Shown: positions 9,587-18,014 of the stretch, piece by piece | How positions within the stretch are numbered: position 1 is the stretch's first letter | Layout: the number at the start of each line of letters is the position of its first letter | Assembly: GCF_015354575.1 (NCBI RefSeq) | Contig: NZ_JACAFQ010000010.1 | Coordinates: 53,315-117,314, forward strand | DNA from: Pseudomonas sp. UFMG81 | GTDB lineage: Bacteria; Pseudomonadota; Gammaproteobacteria; Pseudomonadales; Pseudomonadaceae | Length of the DNA stretch: 64,000 nt | Direction: 5' to 3' | Program-made: the position numbers and the translations under genes | The notes under the pieces: model-generated | What the model was told of the DNA's origin: nothing | The model's database searches: none | What the model saw: the letters and a program-made list of their open reading frames with translations, nothing else

Positions 9587-10878
9587 GGTCGCAGCAGCGC
9601 CGCCGCCGCGTCGGGGTTGGAGGGGAAATAGAAGTGCACGTAGGAAGCGGTCAACCGCCCCTGCCGGTACACCGCTTCGTTGCCGCGCCCACCATTGGGG
9701 CTCAGGCCGCGGGCGATGGGCTCAAGCTCAGTGCTGGTCAGCGAATGGTGGTAGGTGTGCCCGCGCAGGGTACCTTCCGGCAATTCGACCGCTTGCAGGG
9801 CCAGGGCCGCCAGGCGCTTCTGCATGGTCGCCTCGCCGGGCAGCAAGCCGAGCAGGGCGGCGCGTTCGCCGGCCACGTCGGTCAGGGCATCGAGCAGATA
9901 GAGCATGCCGCCGCACTCGGCCAGCAGGGGTTTGCCTTGCTCATGGTGGGCGCGGATCGCCTCCAGCATCGGCGCGTTGGCCGCCAGCGCGTGATGATGC
10001 AGCTCGGGGTAACCGCCCGGCAGATAGAGGCTGTCCACGCTTGGTAGCTCGCGGTCATGCACCGGCGAGAAGAATTCGAGCTTTGCACCGAGGTTGCGCA
10101 ACAGGTCCAGGTTGGCGCCGTAGGTGAACGCGAAGGCTTCATCACGGGCAACGCCGATGCTGACGCCGGCCAACGAGGCGGCCATGGTTTGTGGCGCTGG
10201 CGCGGCAAAACTGACGGGGGGCGGCAACGCCGCATCGCAGCTGGCAGCCAGTGCTTCGGCGGCGGCGTCCAGGCGGGCGTCGAGGTCATTGAGCTCGCTG
10301 GCCTGCACCAGCCCCAGGTGACGGCTGGGCAATTCGATGCCGCGCTCGCGGGACAGCCCGCCGTACCAGCGCAAGCCCTCGGTCAGGCTGCCTTCGAGCA
10401 GTTGCGCGTGGCGCAGAGTGCCCACCCGGTTGGCCAGCACACCGGCGAACGGCAGGTCCGGCTGGTAGCGCGCCAGGCCCAGGGCCAGGGCGCCGAAGGT
10501 CTGGGCCATGGCCGTGCCGTCGATCACCGCCAGCACCGGCACGCCGAAGTGACGTGCCAGGTCTGCACTGGAAGGCGTGCCGTCGAACAGCCCCATCACC
10601 CCTTCGATCAGGATCAGGTCGGCATCAACGGCCGCTTCCCACAGCAGGCGACGGCTTTCGTCGGCGCCGATCATCCACAGGTCCAGCTGGTACACCGGGG
10701 CACCGCTGGCACGCTCGAGGATCATCGGGTCGAGAAAGTCCGGCCCGCACTTGAACACTCGCACCTTGCGCCCGAGGTTACGGTGCAGGCGTGCAAGCGC
10801 AGCGGTGACGGTGGTCTTGCCCTGGCCGGAGGCCGGGGCGGCGATCAACACCGCCGGGCAGTGGCGTGGCTCACTCAC
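9583..10878 (-). CDS. cobB: Cobyrinate a,c-diamide synthase
   Basis: CobB amidates the a and c carboxylates of (hydrogeno)byrinic acid with glutamine and ATP. The 431-residue protein starts with GTG at 10878, overlapping the cobO stop (GTGA). An N-terminal ATPase domain has the P-loop APASGQGKTT, and the C-terminal amidotransferase domain has the LAECGGMLYLLD nucleophile motif. The amidotransferase histidine motif GHTYHHS is near the C terminus. No earlier ring-building cob genes are in this window, so corrin synthesis is encoded elsewhere. Confidence 0.95.
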   Translation of the reverse strand: MSEPRHCPAVLIAAPASGQGKTTVTAALARLHRNLGRKVRVFKCGPDFLDPMILERASGAPVYQLDLWMIGADESRRLLWEAAVDADLILIEGVMGLFDGTPSSADLARHFGVPVLAVIDGTAMAQTFGALALGLARYQPDLPFAGVLANRVGTLRHAQLLEGSLTEGLRWYGGLSRERGIELPSRHLGLVQASELNDLDARLDAAAEALAASCDAALPPPVSFAAPAPQTMAASLAGVSIGVARDEAFAFTYGANLDLLRNLGAKLEFFSPVHDRELPSVDSLYLPGGYPELHHHALAANAPMLEAIRAHHEQGKPLLAECGGMLYLLDALTDVAGERAALLGLLPGEATMQKRLAALALQAVELPEGTLRGHTYHHSLTSTELEPIARGLSPNGGRGNEAVYRQGRLTASYVHFYFPSNPDAAAALLRP

Positions 10879-11486
10879 AGCTCGACGCCCTTCTGCGCGC
10901 GGATACCGGCCTGGAAGGCGTGCTTGAGCATGCCCATCTCAGTGACGGTATCGGCCAGCTCGATCATCTCGGGCTTGGCCGCACGGCCGGTGACGATCAC
11001 GTGCTGCATCGGCGGGCGGGCCTGGATGTCGCTGAGCACCTGGTCGAGGTCGAGGTAGCCGTGCTTGAGGGCGATATTCAGCTCATCGAGCACCACGAAC
11101 TGAATCGATGGGTCCTGCAGCAACTGGCGCGACACCGCCCAGGCGGCTTCGGCGGCGGCGATGTCGCGCTGGCGATCCTGGGTTTCCCAGGTGAAGCCCT
11201 CGCCCATCACGTGGTAGCTCACCTGCTCGGGAAAGCGCCGGAAGAACAGCTCCTCACCCGTGCTGTTACGGCCCTTGATGAACTGCACCACGCCGCACTG
11301 CATGCCGTGGCCCATGGCCCGCGCAAGCATGCCGAAGGCCGAGCTGCTCTTGCCCTTGCCGTTGCCGGTGAGTACCAGCAGCAAGCCGCATTCGTTGGGG
11401 GAATTGGCGATGCGCTCATCGATGAGCGCCTTCTTGCGCTGCATGCGCGCCACGTGGCGTTCGTCGCGTTCGGGGGATTCGCTCAT
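10875..11486 (-). CDS. cobO: Corrinoid adenosyltransferase (CobO type)
   Basis: Transfers the adenosyl group of ATP to reduced corrinoid. The 203-residue protein has the P-loop TGNGKGKSSSAFG at about residues 37-49 and a charged N terminus (SPERDERHVARMQRKK) typical of CobO/BtuR/CobA. I choose the ATG at 11486, with GGAG eight bases upstream. The frame stays open upstream through the riboswitch, but the added residues do not look like this family. First gene of the cobalamin operon, so the riboswitch acts on it directly. Confidence 0.95.
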   Translation of the reverse strand: MSESPERDERHVARMQRKKALIDERIANSPNECGLLLVLTGNGKGKSSSAFGMLARAMGHGMQCGVVQFIKGRNSTGEELFFRRFPEQVSYHVMGEGFTWETQDRQRDIAAAEAAWAVSRQLLQDPSIQFVVLDELNIALKHGYLDLDQVLSDIQARPPMQHVIVTGRAAKPEMIELADTVTEMGMLKHAFQAGIRAQKGVEL

Positions 11487-11502
11487 CAGGGGTTCTCCGC
11501 AG

Positions 11503-11600
11503 CTGTCGCCGCCAGGCGACAGGTAAAAGGCGGGCAGACGGAGAACGCGCAGGGGCCGTGGCAGGCGCCACATCGCTCCGCGCATCACCCTCCGTGATGC
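11503..11600 (-). promoter_or_regulatory. Hairpins between riboswitch and cobO (expression platform)
   Basis: Two stem-loops lie between the aptamer and cobO. One at 11582-11600 has a 7-bp stem with GGAGG exposed in its loop on the coding strand. The other at 11503-11522 has a perfect 8-bp stem (CTGTCGCC/GGCGACAG) with a four-base loop and ends a few bases before the cobO Shine-Dalgarno. Neither is followed by a T run, so control of ribosome access is more likely than termination. The role is inferred. Confidence 0.5.
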
Positions 11601-11605
11601 CGTTG

Positions 11606-11822
11606 GCAGTTGCAGGCCGGTCTCCGGGCTCGTGAGTGGGCCAAAGGGCCCGGCCAGCGCGCCTTCCCGGGTATTCACACCCAGTGGCATTGCGCGGCGT
11701 CGACTCACCTACCGTTGCGGGGGCAGCGCCGGAATCGCGCCTTGCTGGCGCCCACCGGCTTCCCAGTTTCACCCCACGCAACCGCAGTTCGCAGGGCACC
11801 TGAAACACGCCGCGAAGGTTAG
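11606..11822 (-). ncRNA. Cobalamin riboswitch
   Basis: On the minus strand, upstream of cobO, this leader shows the B12 aptamer core in order: TTCAGGTGCC near the 5' end, then GTGAAACTGGGAAGCCGGTG, then CCCCCGCAACGGTAGG, then the B12-box-like AATGCCACTGGGTG, then the closing CCGGAGACCGGCC. Adenosylcobalamin binding normally shuts off such operons. It controls the ten-gene operon running down to cobS. The call is from direct recognition of the conserved blocks; ends are approximate. Confidence 0.93.
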
Positions 11823-11969
11823 AGGGTTGCACTGGGAGCGTCAATCGAACGGGGGCCGATCTGGCGTGGATCAATGGCCGATCCGTCCGCTTGTGCCACA
11901 CTGGGAGAAGTGATATCACATGGCCACCACTTCGGCTGACCTCGATCACAATGACAAGGAGAGCGCAGC

Positions 11970-12548
11970 ATGCAAGGCCTGATCATCAACAACCCGCACC
12001 TGGAATTCCTGCGCCCGGCGCTGGAGCGCTGGGTTGACTGCATCGACCGTTTCAACCAGTTGCAGGGCGACAACGAGGCCCCCTACTGGCATGGCAGCGC
12101 CGCCAACGTCGGGATGCTCGCCGCCGCCGCCTGGCAGGGCGAGCTGGTGGCGTTGCAGCAGTACACCAGCAAGAAGCAGCGCGACGAAGGTGAACGCGAG
12201 GGGCGCTGCGACCTGTCCATCAGCAGTGCCGACGAGTCCATTCACCTGCACGCGGGCCAGCGCTGGCCCCGTATCGCCCGCCTCGACCTGGCCGGCGCCT
12301 TGCAAGAAATCGCGACCGGGGCCAAACAGATCGCCTATCCCAGCCAGCTCAAGGCCGGTGCGCTATTCGTCACCCCCTTCAAAGCCGGCCAGCACGCCAG
12401 CCCCGAAGAATTGCAGGACCTGGTCGACGATCTGCAAAAGCACACCGCCTGCGCCATCGCCTGGTACTTCCCCTATGCCTACCGCAAGCTGCACAACGAC
12501 CTGGGGCAGTATTTCCCCGGCGTGGCGCTGCTGCTCAAGCAAGCCTGA
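11970..12548 (+). CDS. Protein of unknown function (192 aa)
   Basis: I do not recognise this protein. It is 192 residues, soluble (no signal peptide, no membrane segment), with a balanced charge and several aromatic pairs: a mid-region RRWPRIARLDL-like stretch and a C-terminal AIAWYFPYAYRKLHNDLGQYFPG motif. The start has AAGGAG eleven bases upstream (11957-11962). It is divergent from the riboswitch-led cobalamin operon, so the two promoters share a 150-base gap. Codon usage looks like that of its neighbours. It is probably a conserved Pseudomonas hypothetical protein. Confidence 0.82.
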   Translation: MQGLIINNPHLEFLRPALERWVDCIDRFNQLQGDNEAPYWHGSAANVGMLAAAAWQGELVALQQYTSKKQRDEGEREGRCDLSISSADESIHLHAGQRWPRIARLDLAGALQEIATGAKQIAYPSQLKAGALFVTPFKAGQHASPEELQDLVDDLQKHTACAIAWYFPYAYRKLHNDLGQYFPGVALLLKQA

Positions 12549-12628
12549 GGGCAGGTGCCAGATAGCTACCGCCGCCCCGCCTCAACCCTGACGACAATGG
12601 CCACTCCATCCCCCTGAAGGAGCTGGCC

Positions 12629-15163
12629 ATGACCGCCCTGCTGGACAAGTTTCAACGCACCCTCGACTCCCTTGAACTGGCCGGCCCGTTCGTGCGCCTG
12701 GTCGATGATTTCATTCGGGACTTTCCCGACCCCTTCGCCCTGGCGAACAGGCATGCGGCACGTATCGTGCGCAGCTACGTGGGCAAGTCCCTGGACCCGC
12801 GGTTTTTCTGGTGGCACCAGTTCAACAGCACAACCAGCAGCCCCCGCACGTTCACTGGCTGGCAGCACAGCGGCCCACCGCAGAAATCGATGGCCTTGAC
12901 ACAACTGGTGGTACAGCGTTTCGACCTGCGCTTCCAGGAGGCCGTCGACGAGCTGAACCTGTATGGCGGTTTTTACCGGGACAGTGCCCAGGCCCCGGTG
13001 TTCGACGAGCGCAACGAGCAGCGGCTGTTGGGGACGGATGTTCAGAGCGAGCTCTGGACGCTGGATTTCGCTGCGGCCTACCGCAGCGATGTAGAGCGGT
13101 TCTGGCAGGGCAGCGGCCGGCACTTCAAGACACTGGCCCGGCTGCACCTGCTGGGCCAGGCCTGCAACGCCGAGCGCGCCGGGCGGATCACCGACGCAGA
13201 CCTTGGCTTGATCCGGAGGATGGTCGGTGCGTCCACCCCTACCCCGACATTTGCCGAGTTGCAACGCGATACCAACGACCTGTCACTCACCGCGAGCCGT
13301 TACGACGCCGGGCACGGCAGCAGGCCCTGGCTATACAGCCTGGCGGCGAGCAGTGGGCGCGTGCTGCTTTACCTGCCCTGGTCCACCGAACCGCTCCGGG
13401 CGTTCGACTCGGCGCAGCAGATGGCCGGTTGGCTGCGCGCACAGCTGCAGGATCCAGAGCGGCTTGCGGCCTTTGTCCGGGCGGCGCAGAACGACATGCC
13501 CACTGCCGAGCAGTCGCAGCAACTGCGCGGGACTTTCATCAGCATCCGGGACAGCCGCACCGACGAAGCGGCAGAGGTGCTGCTCGCTTTCATTCGCAGG
13601 CAGTTGCCGGGGAACTTCTTCGTCTACCTCGCTGAGCAGGCGAAAGCCCAAATGCAGCGCAGCGCTTCGGCAATGCTGGACAACACCGCGCTGCGCAAAG
13701 CCCTGTGGAGCGGCTACCTGGCAGCGTTTCTCGGCGTGTTCGGCGGCTTCGCCGCCCTCGGATGGCCAATGACCCTTCTGCTGCTCGGCGCGGGCATCGC
13801 CAAGCTGGCACTGGATGTGGATGCGGCGGTCAGTGCCATCGATATGGAGGCACGCCAGGACGCATTGCGTGAAGCCATGATCGACAGCCTTTGCGCAGCT
13901 TTCAGCCTGGTGGACCTGAGCTTCCATTCGAGCTTCGCGTCACTGAGCACTCCCCCCCCCACCCATGAACTGAACACTTCAGTGAGTACATGGGAGCCAC
14001 ACCCCACGCCGGGCGTGGTACTCGATGGACTGGAAAGCAATCAGCTGGCCCTTGGCGAGCTGGGCAGGGCAGGCGCGATAAGAGGGGTGAGCCTGCATGA
14101 CGACGGCAGTTGCCGGATCAACCTGGCAGGAACGACCTACCGGGTGCGCTATAGCCGCGAGCTATCGAACTGGCTGATCGTGGCAGAAGACCATCCGTTC
14201 GCATTTGCACCGTTGCGCCCGGTACGCCTGAACGCTGCCGGCCAATGGGAACTGCTGGATCGCCCAGGGCTGATCGGGGGCGCGCCGCCGTCGCCGGAAG
14301 GTATGGCCAACGCCCCTTCGGCGTTCTGGGACCCGTACATGGTGGCCGACCAGAACAAAAGCTCAGTGCTTTCGGCACGGGCCAGGGTCCGCCAGAAAAA
14401 ACTGCTCACCGGTTTGCCTGTGCTGGCCAAGGACCAGCTGCCAGAAGCGGATGAAGATGGCATCTATTGCATCAAGGTGGACGGCACGCCTGCTTATTCG
14501 TACCTGCACGAAGGCGATGGTTTCCACAACGAACTGATCGAGTACTTCACCGATGAAGATTCACAGGTGAACCGAGTGTTTCGGCAAGGCACCTATGACC
14601 ATGACGATGTGGACAGCTATATCGCCAAGCTCGCCGACTCGCTTCAGGCCTTGCCCAAGAGCAACAAGGTCACGCTGTACCGTGGCGGCAACGCTGCGCG
14701 TGGCACCAGCGGCACCCTGTATCGCAACGGCCAATTGAAGGTAGGTGACACGCTGATCAATACCGACCTGACCTCGTTCACCGAGAACCCCCATATCGTT
14801 CCCGAATTCGCGGCCAAGGTCTCGGCCACGTCCGAAGTGCCCTGGTTGTTCGATGACACCTCGGTGGTGTTTGAATTGCCGGCGGGGCACTACCAGGAAG
14901 GGACGCCGATCAGCGCCTTTTCCATGTACTGGGAGGAAGCCGAGACACTATTCCTGCCCGGCCAGTACTTCCGTATCGAAAAGCTCGAGCAGGTCTACGG
15001 CACCAACTACCGATTCATTCACGTGACACTCAGGCAGGTCGCCAGGCCCGCCTCAGGGCCCGTCTATGATCTGCGCACCGGTACACTGTACGAGCGCGCG
15101 CTGATGCAGACGCGGATCAGAACGCCTTCGTTGGTGCAACGGTTCTTCCCGCAGGAGCACTAG
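12629..15163 (+). CDS. Large toxin: DUF6543-like N terminus, ADP-ribosyltransferase C terminus
   Basis: An 844-residue protein with AAGGAG ahead of its ATG. Residues about 20-330 resemble the dermonecrotic-toxin-type N domain of Pseudomonas toxins (aromatic-rich, with ELWTLDFAAAYRSDVERFW and GRVLLYLPW segments). Residues about 363-400 form a hydrophobic hairpin, possibly for membrane insertion. Residues about 680-800 carry the R-S-E signature of mono-ADP-ribosyltransferases: Arg685 (LYRGG), Thr715-Ser716 (LTSFT), and Glu770-Ala-Glu772 (EAETLFLPG). The ExE form points to arginine as the modified residue (family knowledge). There is no signal peptide, no adjacent immunity gene and no secretion gene. 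A run of nine C at 13952-13960 lies between the halves. Target cell and export route are unknown. Confidence 0.82.
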   Translation: MTALLDKFQRTLDSLELAGPFVRLVDDFIRDFPDPFALANRHAARIVRSYVGKSLDPRFFWWHQFNSTTSSPRTFTGWQHSGPPQKSMALTQLVVQRFDLRFQEAVDELNLYGGFYRDSAQAPVFDERNEQRLLGTDVQSELWTLDFAAAYRSDVERFWQGSGRHFKTLARLHLLGQACNAERAGRITDADLGLIRRMVGASTPTPTFAELQRDTNDLSLTASRYDAGHGSRPWLYSLAASSGRVLLYLPWSTEPLRAFDSAQQMAGWLRAQLQDPERLAAFVRAAQNDMPTAEQSQQLRGTFISIRDSRTDEAAEVLLAFIRRQLPGNFFVYLAEQAKAQMQRSASAMLDNTALRKALWSGYLAAFLGVFGGFAALGWPMTLLLLGAGIAKLALDVDAAVSAIDMEARQDALREAMIDSLCAAFSLVDLSFHSSFASLSTPPPTHELNTSVSTWEPHPTPGVVLDGLESNQLALGELGRAGAIRGVSLHDDGSCRINLAGTTYRVRYSRELSNWLIVAEDHPFAFAPLRPVRLNAAGQWELLDRPGLIGGAPPSPEGMANAPSAFWDPYMVADQNKSSVLSARARVRQKKLLTGLPVLAKDQLPEADEDGIYCIKVDGTPAYSYLHEGDGFHNELIEYFTDEDSQVNRVFRQGTYDHDDVDSYIAKLADSLQALPKSNKVTLYRGGNAARGTSGTLYRNGQLKVGDTLINTDLTSFTENPHIVPEFAAKVSATSEVPWLFDDTSVVFELPAGHYQEGTPISAFSMYWEEAETLFLPGQYFRIEKLEQVYGTNYRFIHVTLRQVARPASGPVYDLRTGTLYERALMQTRIRTPSLVQRFFPQEH
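13952..13960 (+). repeat. C9 homopolymer inside the toxin gene
   Basis: Nine consecutive C bases encode three prolines (residues 442-444). Gain or loss of one base would shift the frame and remove the ADP-ribosyltransferase half, so this is a possible slippage switch. Confidence 0.9.
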
Positions 15164-15239
15164 CCAGCTCACCGCTGAATGAACCTCCGTTCGGCCGCAG
15201 CGCTCTGAGCTTACATAGCCACTACCAAGGACACTGCCC

Positions 15240-16556
15240 ATGGACAGCCTGCGCCTTGCAGCTCTGCTGGCTTTGCTCGCCAGCCTCGGCGCCTGCGGCG
15301 AGACCGCCCGCCTGCAAGTCAACGACGGCAGCGGCCCCTCGCCGCAGCTGCCCAAGCCCAATGAAACGCTGCTGCCCACGGTCAACATCGCCCCGGCCAT
15401 CGGGTGGCCGCCAGGCGCCAAACCGAAGGCGGCGGCCGGCACCCAGGTCAGCGCTTTCGCCGAGGGGCTGGACCACCCGCGCTGGCTATACGTCCTGCCT
15501 AATGGCGACGTATTGGTGGCCGAGACCAACGCACCGCCCAAGCCCGACGATGGCAAAGGCATCCGCGGCTGGGTCATGACCAAGGTGATGAAGCGCGCGG
15601 GTGCGGGCGTGCCGAGCGCCAACCGCATCACCTTGCTGCGCGATGCCGACCATGACGGGGTGGCGGAGATCCGTATCCCGTTCATCGAGGGGCTCAACTC
15701 GCCCTTTGGCATGGCCTTGGTGGACAAGGACCTGTATGTCGCCGATACCGACAAGCTGCTGCGCTTTCATTACGAGCCGGGCGCCATGCAGCTGGACGCC
15801 CCCGGCCAGACAGTGACCGAGCTGCCCGGCGGGCGGCTGAACCACCACTGGACCAAGAACGTGATCGCCAGCCGCGATGGCCGCAAGCTGTACGTGACCG
15901 TCGGTTCCAACAGCAATGTCGGCGAAAACGGCATGGACAAGGAGCAAGGCCGCGCGGCGATCTGGGAAATCGACCGGGCCAGCGGCCAGCAGCGGGTTTT
16001 TGCCTCAGGCTTGCGCAACCCCAATGGCTTGGCCTGGGAGCCTCACAGCGGCGCCTTGTGGACAGCGGTCAACGAACGTGACGAAATCGGCAGCGATCTT
16101 GTGCCCGACTACATCACCTCGGTGAAAGACGGCGGCTTCTACGGCTGGCCATACAGCTACTACGGGCAGCATGTGGATGCACGGGTGAAACCCCAAGATC
16201 CGGCCAAGGTAGCCACGGCCATTGCGCCCGATTACGCTGTTGGCCCGCATACAGCCTCCCTGGGGCTGGCGTTCGCCCAAACCGGGGGACTACCACCGCC
16301 CTTCGAGCAAGGCGCCTTCGTCGGCCAGCATGGCTCGTGGAACCGCAAGCCGCACAGCGGCTACAAGGTGATTTTCGTGCCCTTCAACGACCAGGGGAAG
16401 CCGGCGGGCATGCCGCTTGACCTGCTCAGCGGCTTCGTCGATGACCAGGGCAAGGCCATGGGGCGGCCGGTGGGGGTCATCAACGATAATCGCGGCGGCG
16501 TGCTGGTGGCCGATGACGTGGGCAATGTGGTCTGGCGAATCAGCAAGGCCCCCTGA
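15240..16556 (+). CDS. PQQ-type sugar (sorbosone) dehydrogenase family lipoprotein
   Basis: A 438-residue beta-propeller protein of the soluble glucose/sorbosone dehydrogenase family. These oxidise sugars with pyrroloquinoline quinone and calcium. The N terminus is a lipoprotein signal with lipobox LGAC (Cys19), so the protein is anchored in the periplasm. Family-like stretches are [44 protein letters not shown] and [13 protein letters not shown] repeated pattern of short beta strands runs through the whole length. It stands alone with no dehydrogenase partner or PQQ gene nearby. The true substrate is not evident. Confidence 0.87.
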   Translation: MDSLRLAALLALLASLGACGETARLQVNDGSGPSPQLPKPNETLLPTVNIAPAIGWPPGAKPKAAAGTQVSAFAEGLDHPRWLYVLPNGDVLVAETNAPPKPDDGKGIRGWVMTKVMKRAGAGVPSANRITLLRDADHDGVAEIRIPFIEGLNSPFGMALVDKDLYVADTDKLLRFHYEPGAMQLDAPGQTVTELPGGRLNHHWTKNVIASRDGRKLYVTVGSNSNVGENGMDKEQGRAAIWEIDRASGQQRVFASGLRNPNGLAWEPHSGALWTAVNERDEIGSDLVPDYITSVKDGGFYGWPYSYYGQHVDARVKPQDPAKVATAIAPDYAVGPHTASLGLAFAQTGGLPPPFEQGAFVGQHGSWNRKPHSGYKVIFVPFNDQGKPAGMPLDLLSGFVDDQGKAMGRPVGVINDNRGGVLVADDVGNVVWRISKAP

Positions 16557-16579
16557 AGAACCTGCCGCAAGGGCCGGCC

Positions 16580-17113
16580 TCAGGGATTCTGTGCCAGATG
16601 CCCGGGTGGCAACACCCGCTTGGCCTGCAGATAGGCCTTGGCCCAGTAGCTGCTGGAGAGGTAGTCCAGGCGCACCGTGCCGCCGGTCGATGGGGCATGC
16701 ACGAAACGCCCCTCGCCCACATAGATACCGGCATGGCTGACCTGTGCCCCGCCATTGGTGGCGAAGAACACCAGGTCGCCGGACTGCAGGGCGTTGATAT
16801 CGATGCTGGGCGCACGCATGACGATCATGTCGCGGGTGGTGCGTGGCAGGCTGATGCCCGCGGCATCACGGTACACGTAGCCGATCAGGCCGCTGCAATC
16901 GAACCCGGAATCCGGGGTGTTGCCGCCCCAGCGATAGGGTGTGCCGACCAAACCGATTGCGCGGAACAGTACATCTTCAGCCGCAGGCGACGCCGCCGGC
17001 TGTTGGCTGAAGACAACCGATTGCTTGACCGGCGCCGGGGCCGGTGCACGGCTGGAGCAGGCGGCAAGCAGTGCCACCAGCGAAAGAACTGCGAAGCGCG
17101 CCAACATCACCAT
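16580..17113 (-). CDS. NlpC/P60 family lipoprotein, cell-wall peptidase
   Basis: A 177-residue lipoprotein. The lipobox is LAAC with Cys19. The NlpC/P60 catalytic triad residues are seen as Cys73 (FDCSGL), His127 (VSHAGIYVG) and His139 (FVHA). Enzymes of this family cleave peptide stems of peptidoglycan (often gamma-D-Glu-meso-DAP bonds). The mature N terminus is a Pro/Ala linker. A second, diverged copy lies just upstream at 17260-17895, so this is a tandem pair in the same orientation. An in-frame ATG two codons later is an equally good start. Confidence 0.93.
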   Translation of the reverse strand: MVMLARFAVLSLVALLAACSSRAPAPAPVKQSVVFSQQPAASPAAEDVLFRAIGLVGTPYRWGGNTPDSGFDCSGLIGYVYRDAAGISLPRTTRDMIVMRAPSIDINALQSGDLVFFATNGGAQVSHAGIYVGEGRFVHAPSTGGTVRLDYLSSSYWAKAYLQAKRVLPPGHLAQNP

Positions 17114-17259
17114 GATGCGAACGTCCTGTCAGGCAAGCTGCGGCCACGGCCGAAGCTGAAAAGAGGTGAGAATTTAGATTAGACGCTTTCTGTAAATGCG
17201 CACGGCGGCGAGCTTTTCAGCTACGCCGCCGCGGCAGGGTACAGCATTTTGATATCAAA

Positions 17260-17895
17260 TCAATTGCGCGAGATCGTGGTCGGTGCCATGGCCAGCGCGC
17301 GCTTGGCTTCGATGAAGGTCTTGCTCCAGTAGCGATCGCCGAGGCTGTCGATGCGCACGCCACCGCTGCGGCGGCTGCTGGAGTGGATGAACTGGTTGTC
17401 GCCCAGGTAGATGCCAGCGTGGCTGACGCGGCCACGGCCATTGGTGCTGAAGAACAGCAGGTCGCCTGGCTTGAGCTTGTTACGCGCGACTTTGGGGGCG
17501 TCGACGTTGATCATCTCGCGGGTCGAGCGCGGCAGGTTCATGCCCGCCTCTTCACGGAACAGGTAACCGATGAAGCCGCTGCAATCGAAGCCCTGCTCGG
17601 TGGTGCCGCCGAAGCGGTAGCGGGTACCGATCAGCGCCATGCCGCGCTCAAGGATGCTGTCGGCCAGGACCGGGAGCTGGTAAGGCTTGCTGCTGGAGAA
17701 AGTATTGAGATCGTCGTCGCTGGCCAGCTCTTCCTCGGTGAATACGGAAGAAGCCGAAGCCTTGGCCTTGACCGAATGCTCGGCGGCCAGATAGTGATCC
17801 TGCGACGGGGTGGTTGGGCCTTGGGAGGCGCAACCAAAAAGAAGGGTGACAAGTGCAAGTGGCACGAGGGGTGCGAAGCGCTTCAGCATGGGCAC
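17260..17895 (-). CDS. NlpC/P60 family lipoprotein, cell-wall peptidase (paralogue)
   Basis: A 211-residue lipoprotein with lipobox LFGC (Cys22), a longer linker (residues 23-75, acidic around EEELASDDD), and the catalytic domain with Cys105 (FDCSGF), His159 (VSHAGIYLG) and His171 (FIHSS). It shares most core motifs with the neighbour at 16580-17113, indicating an old tandem duplication. The 146-base gap between them is AT-rich near 17170-17200 and could hold a promoter for the downstream copy. Function is peptidoglycan peptide cleavage by family; individual roles cannot be told apart. Confidence 0.93.
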   Translation of the reverse strand: MPMLKRFAPLVPLALVTLLFGCASQGPTTPSQDHYLAAEHSVKAKASASSVFTEEELASDDDLNTFSSSKPYQLPVLADSILERGMALIGTRYRFGGTTEQGFDCSGFIGYLFREEAGMNLPRSTREMINVDAPKVARNKLKPGDLLFFSTNGRGRVSHAGIYLGDNQFIHSSSRRSGGVRIDSLGDRYWSKTFIEAKRALAMAPTTISRN

Positions 17896-18014
17896 GACCG
17901 TGTCTGTAGTCCTTTAGAAGGGGGAAACTATGCCTTCTATCAGAACCATTTGCAAATTTTATCGAAAAAGATGTGACTTTTCCGTTTTGACGCTCTGGCA
18001 CCGTGTTTTCAGGG

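Noticed and set aside
11487..11708. Upstream in-frame extension of cobO through the riboswitch.
   Set aside because: The added residues do not resemble CobO, the region is a clear cobalamin riboswitch, and the 203-residue form matches the family length.
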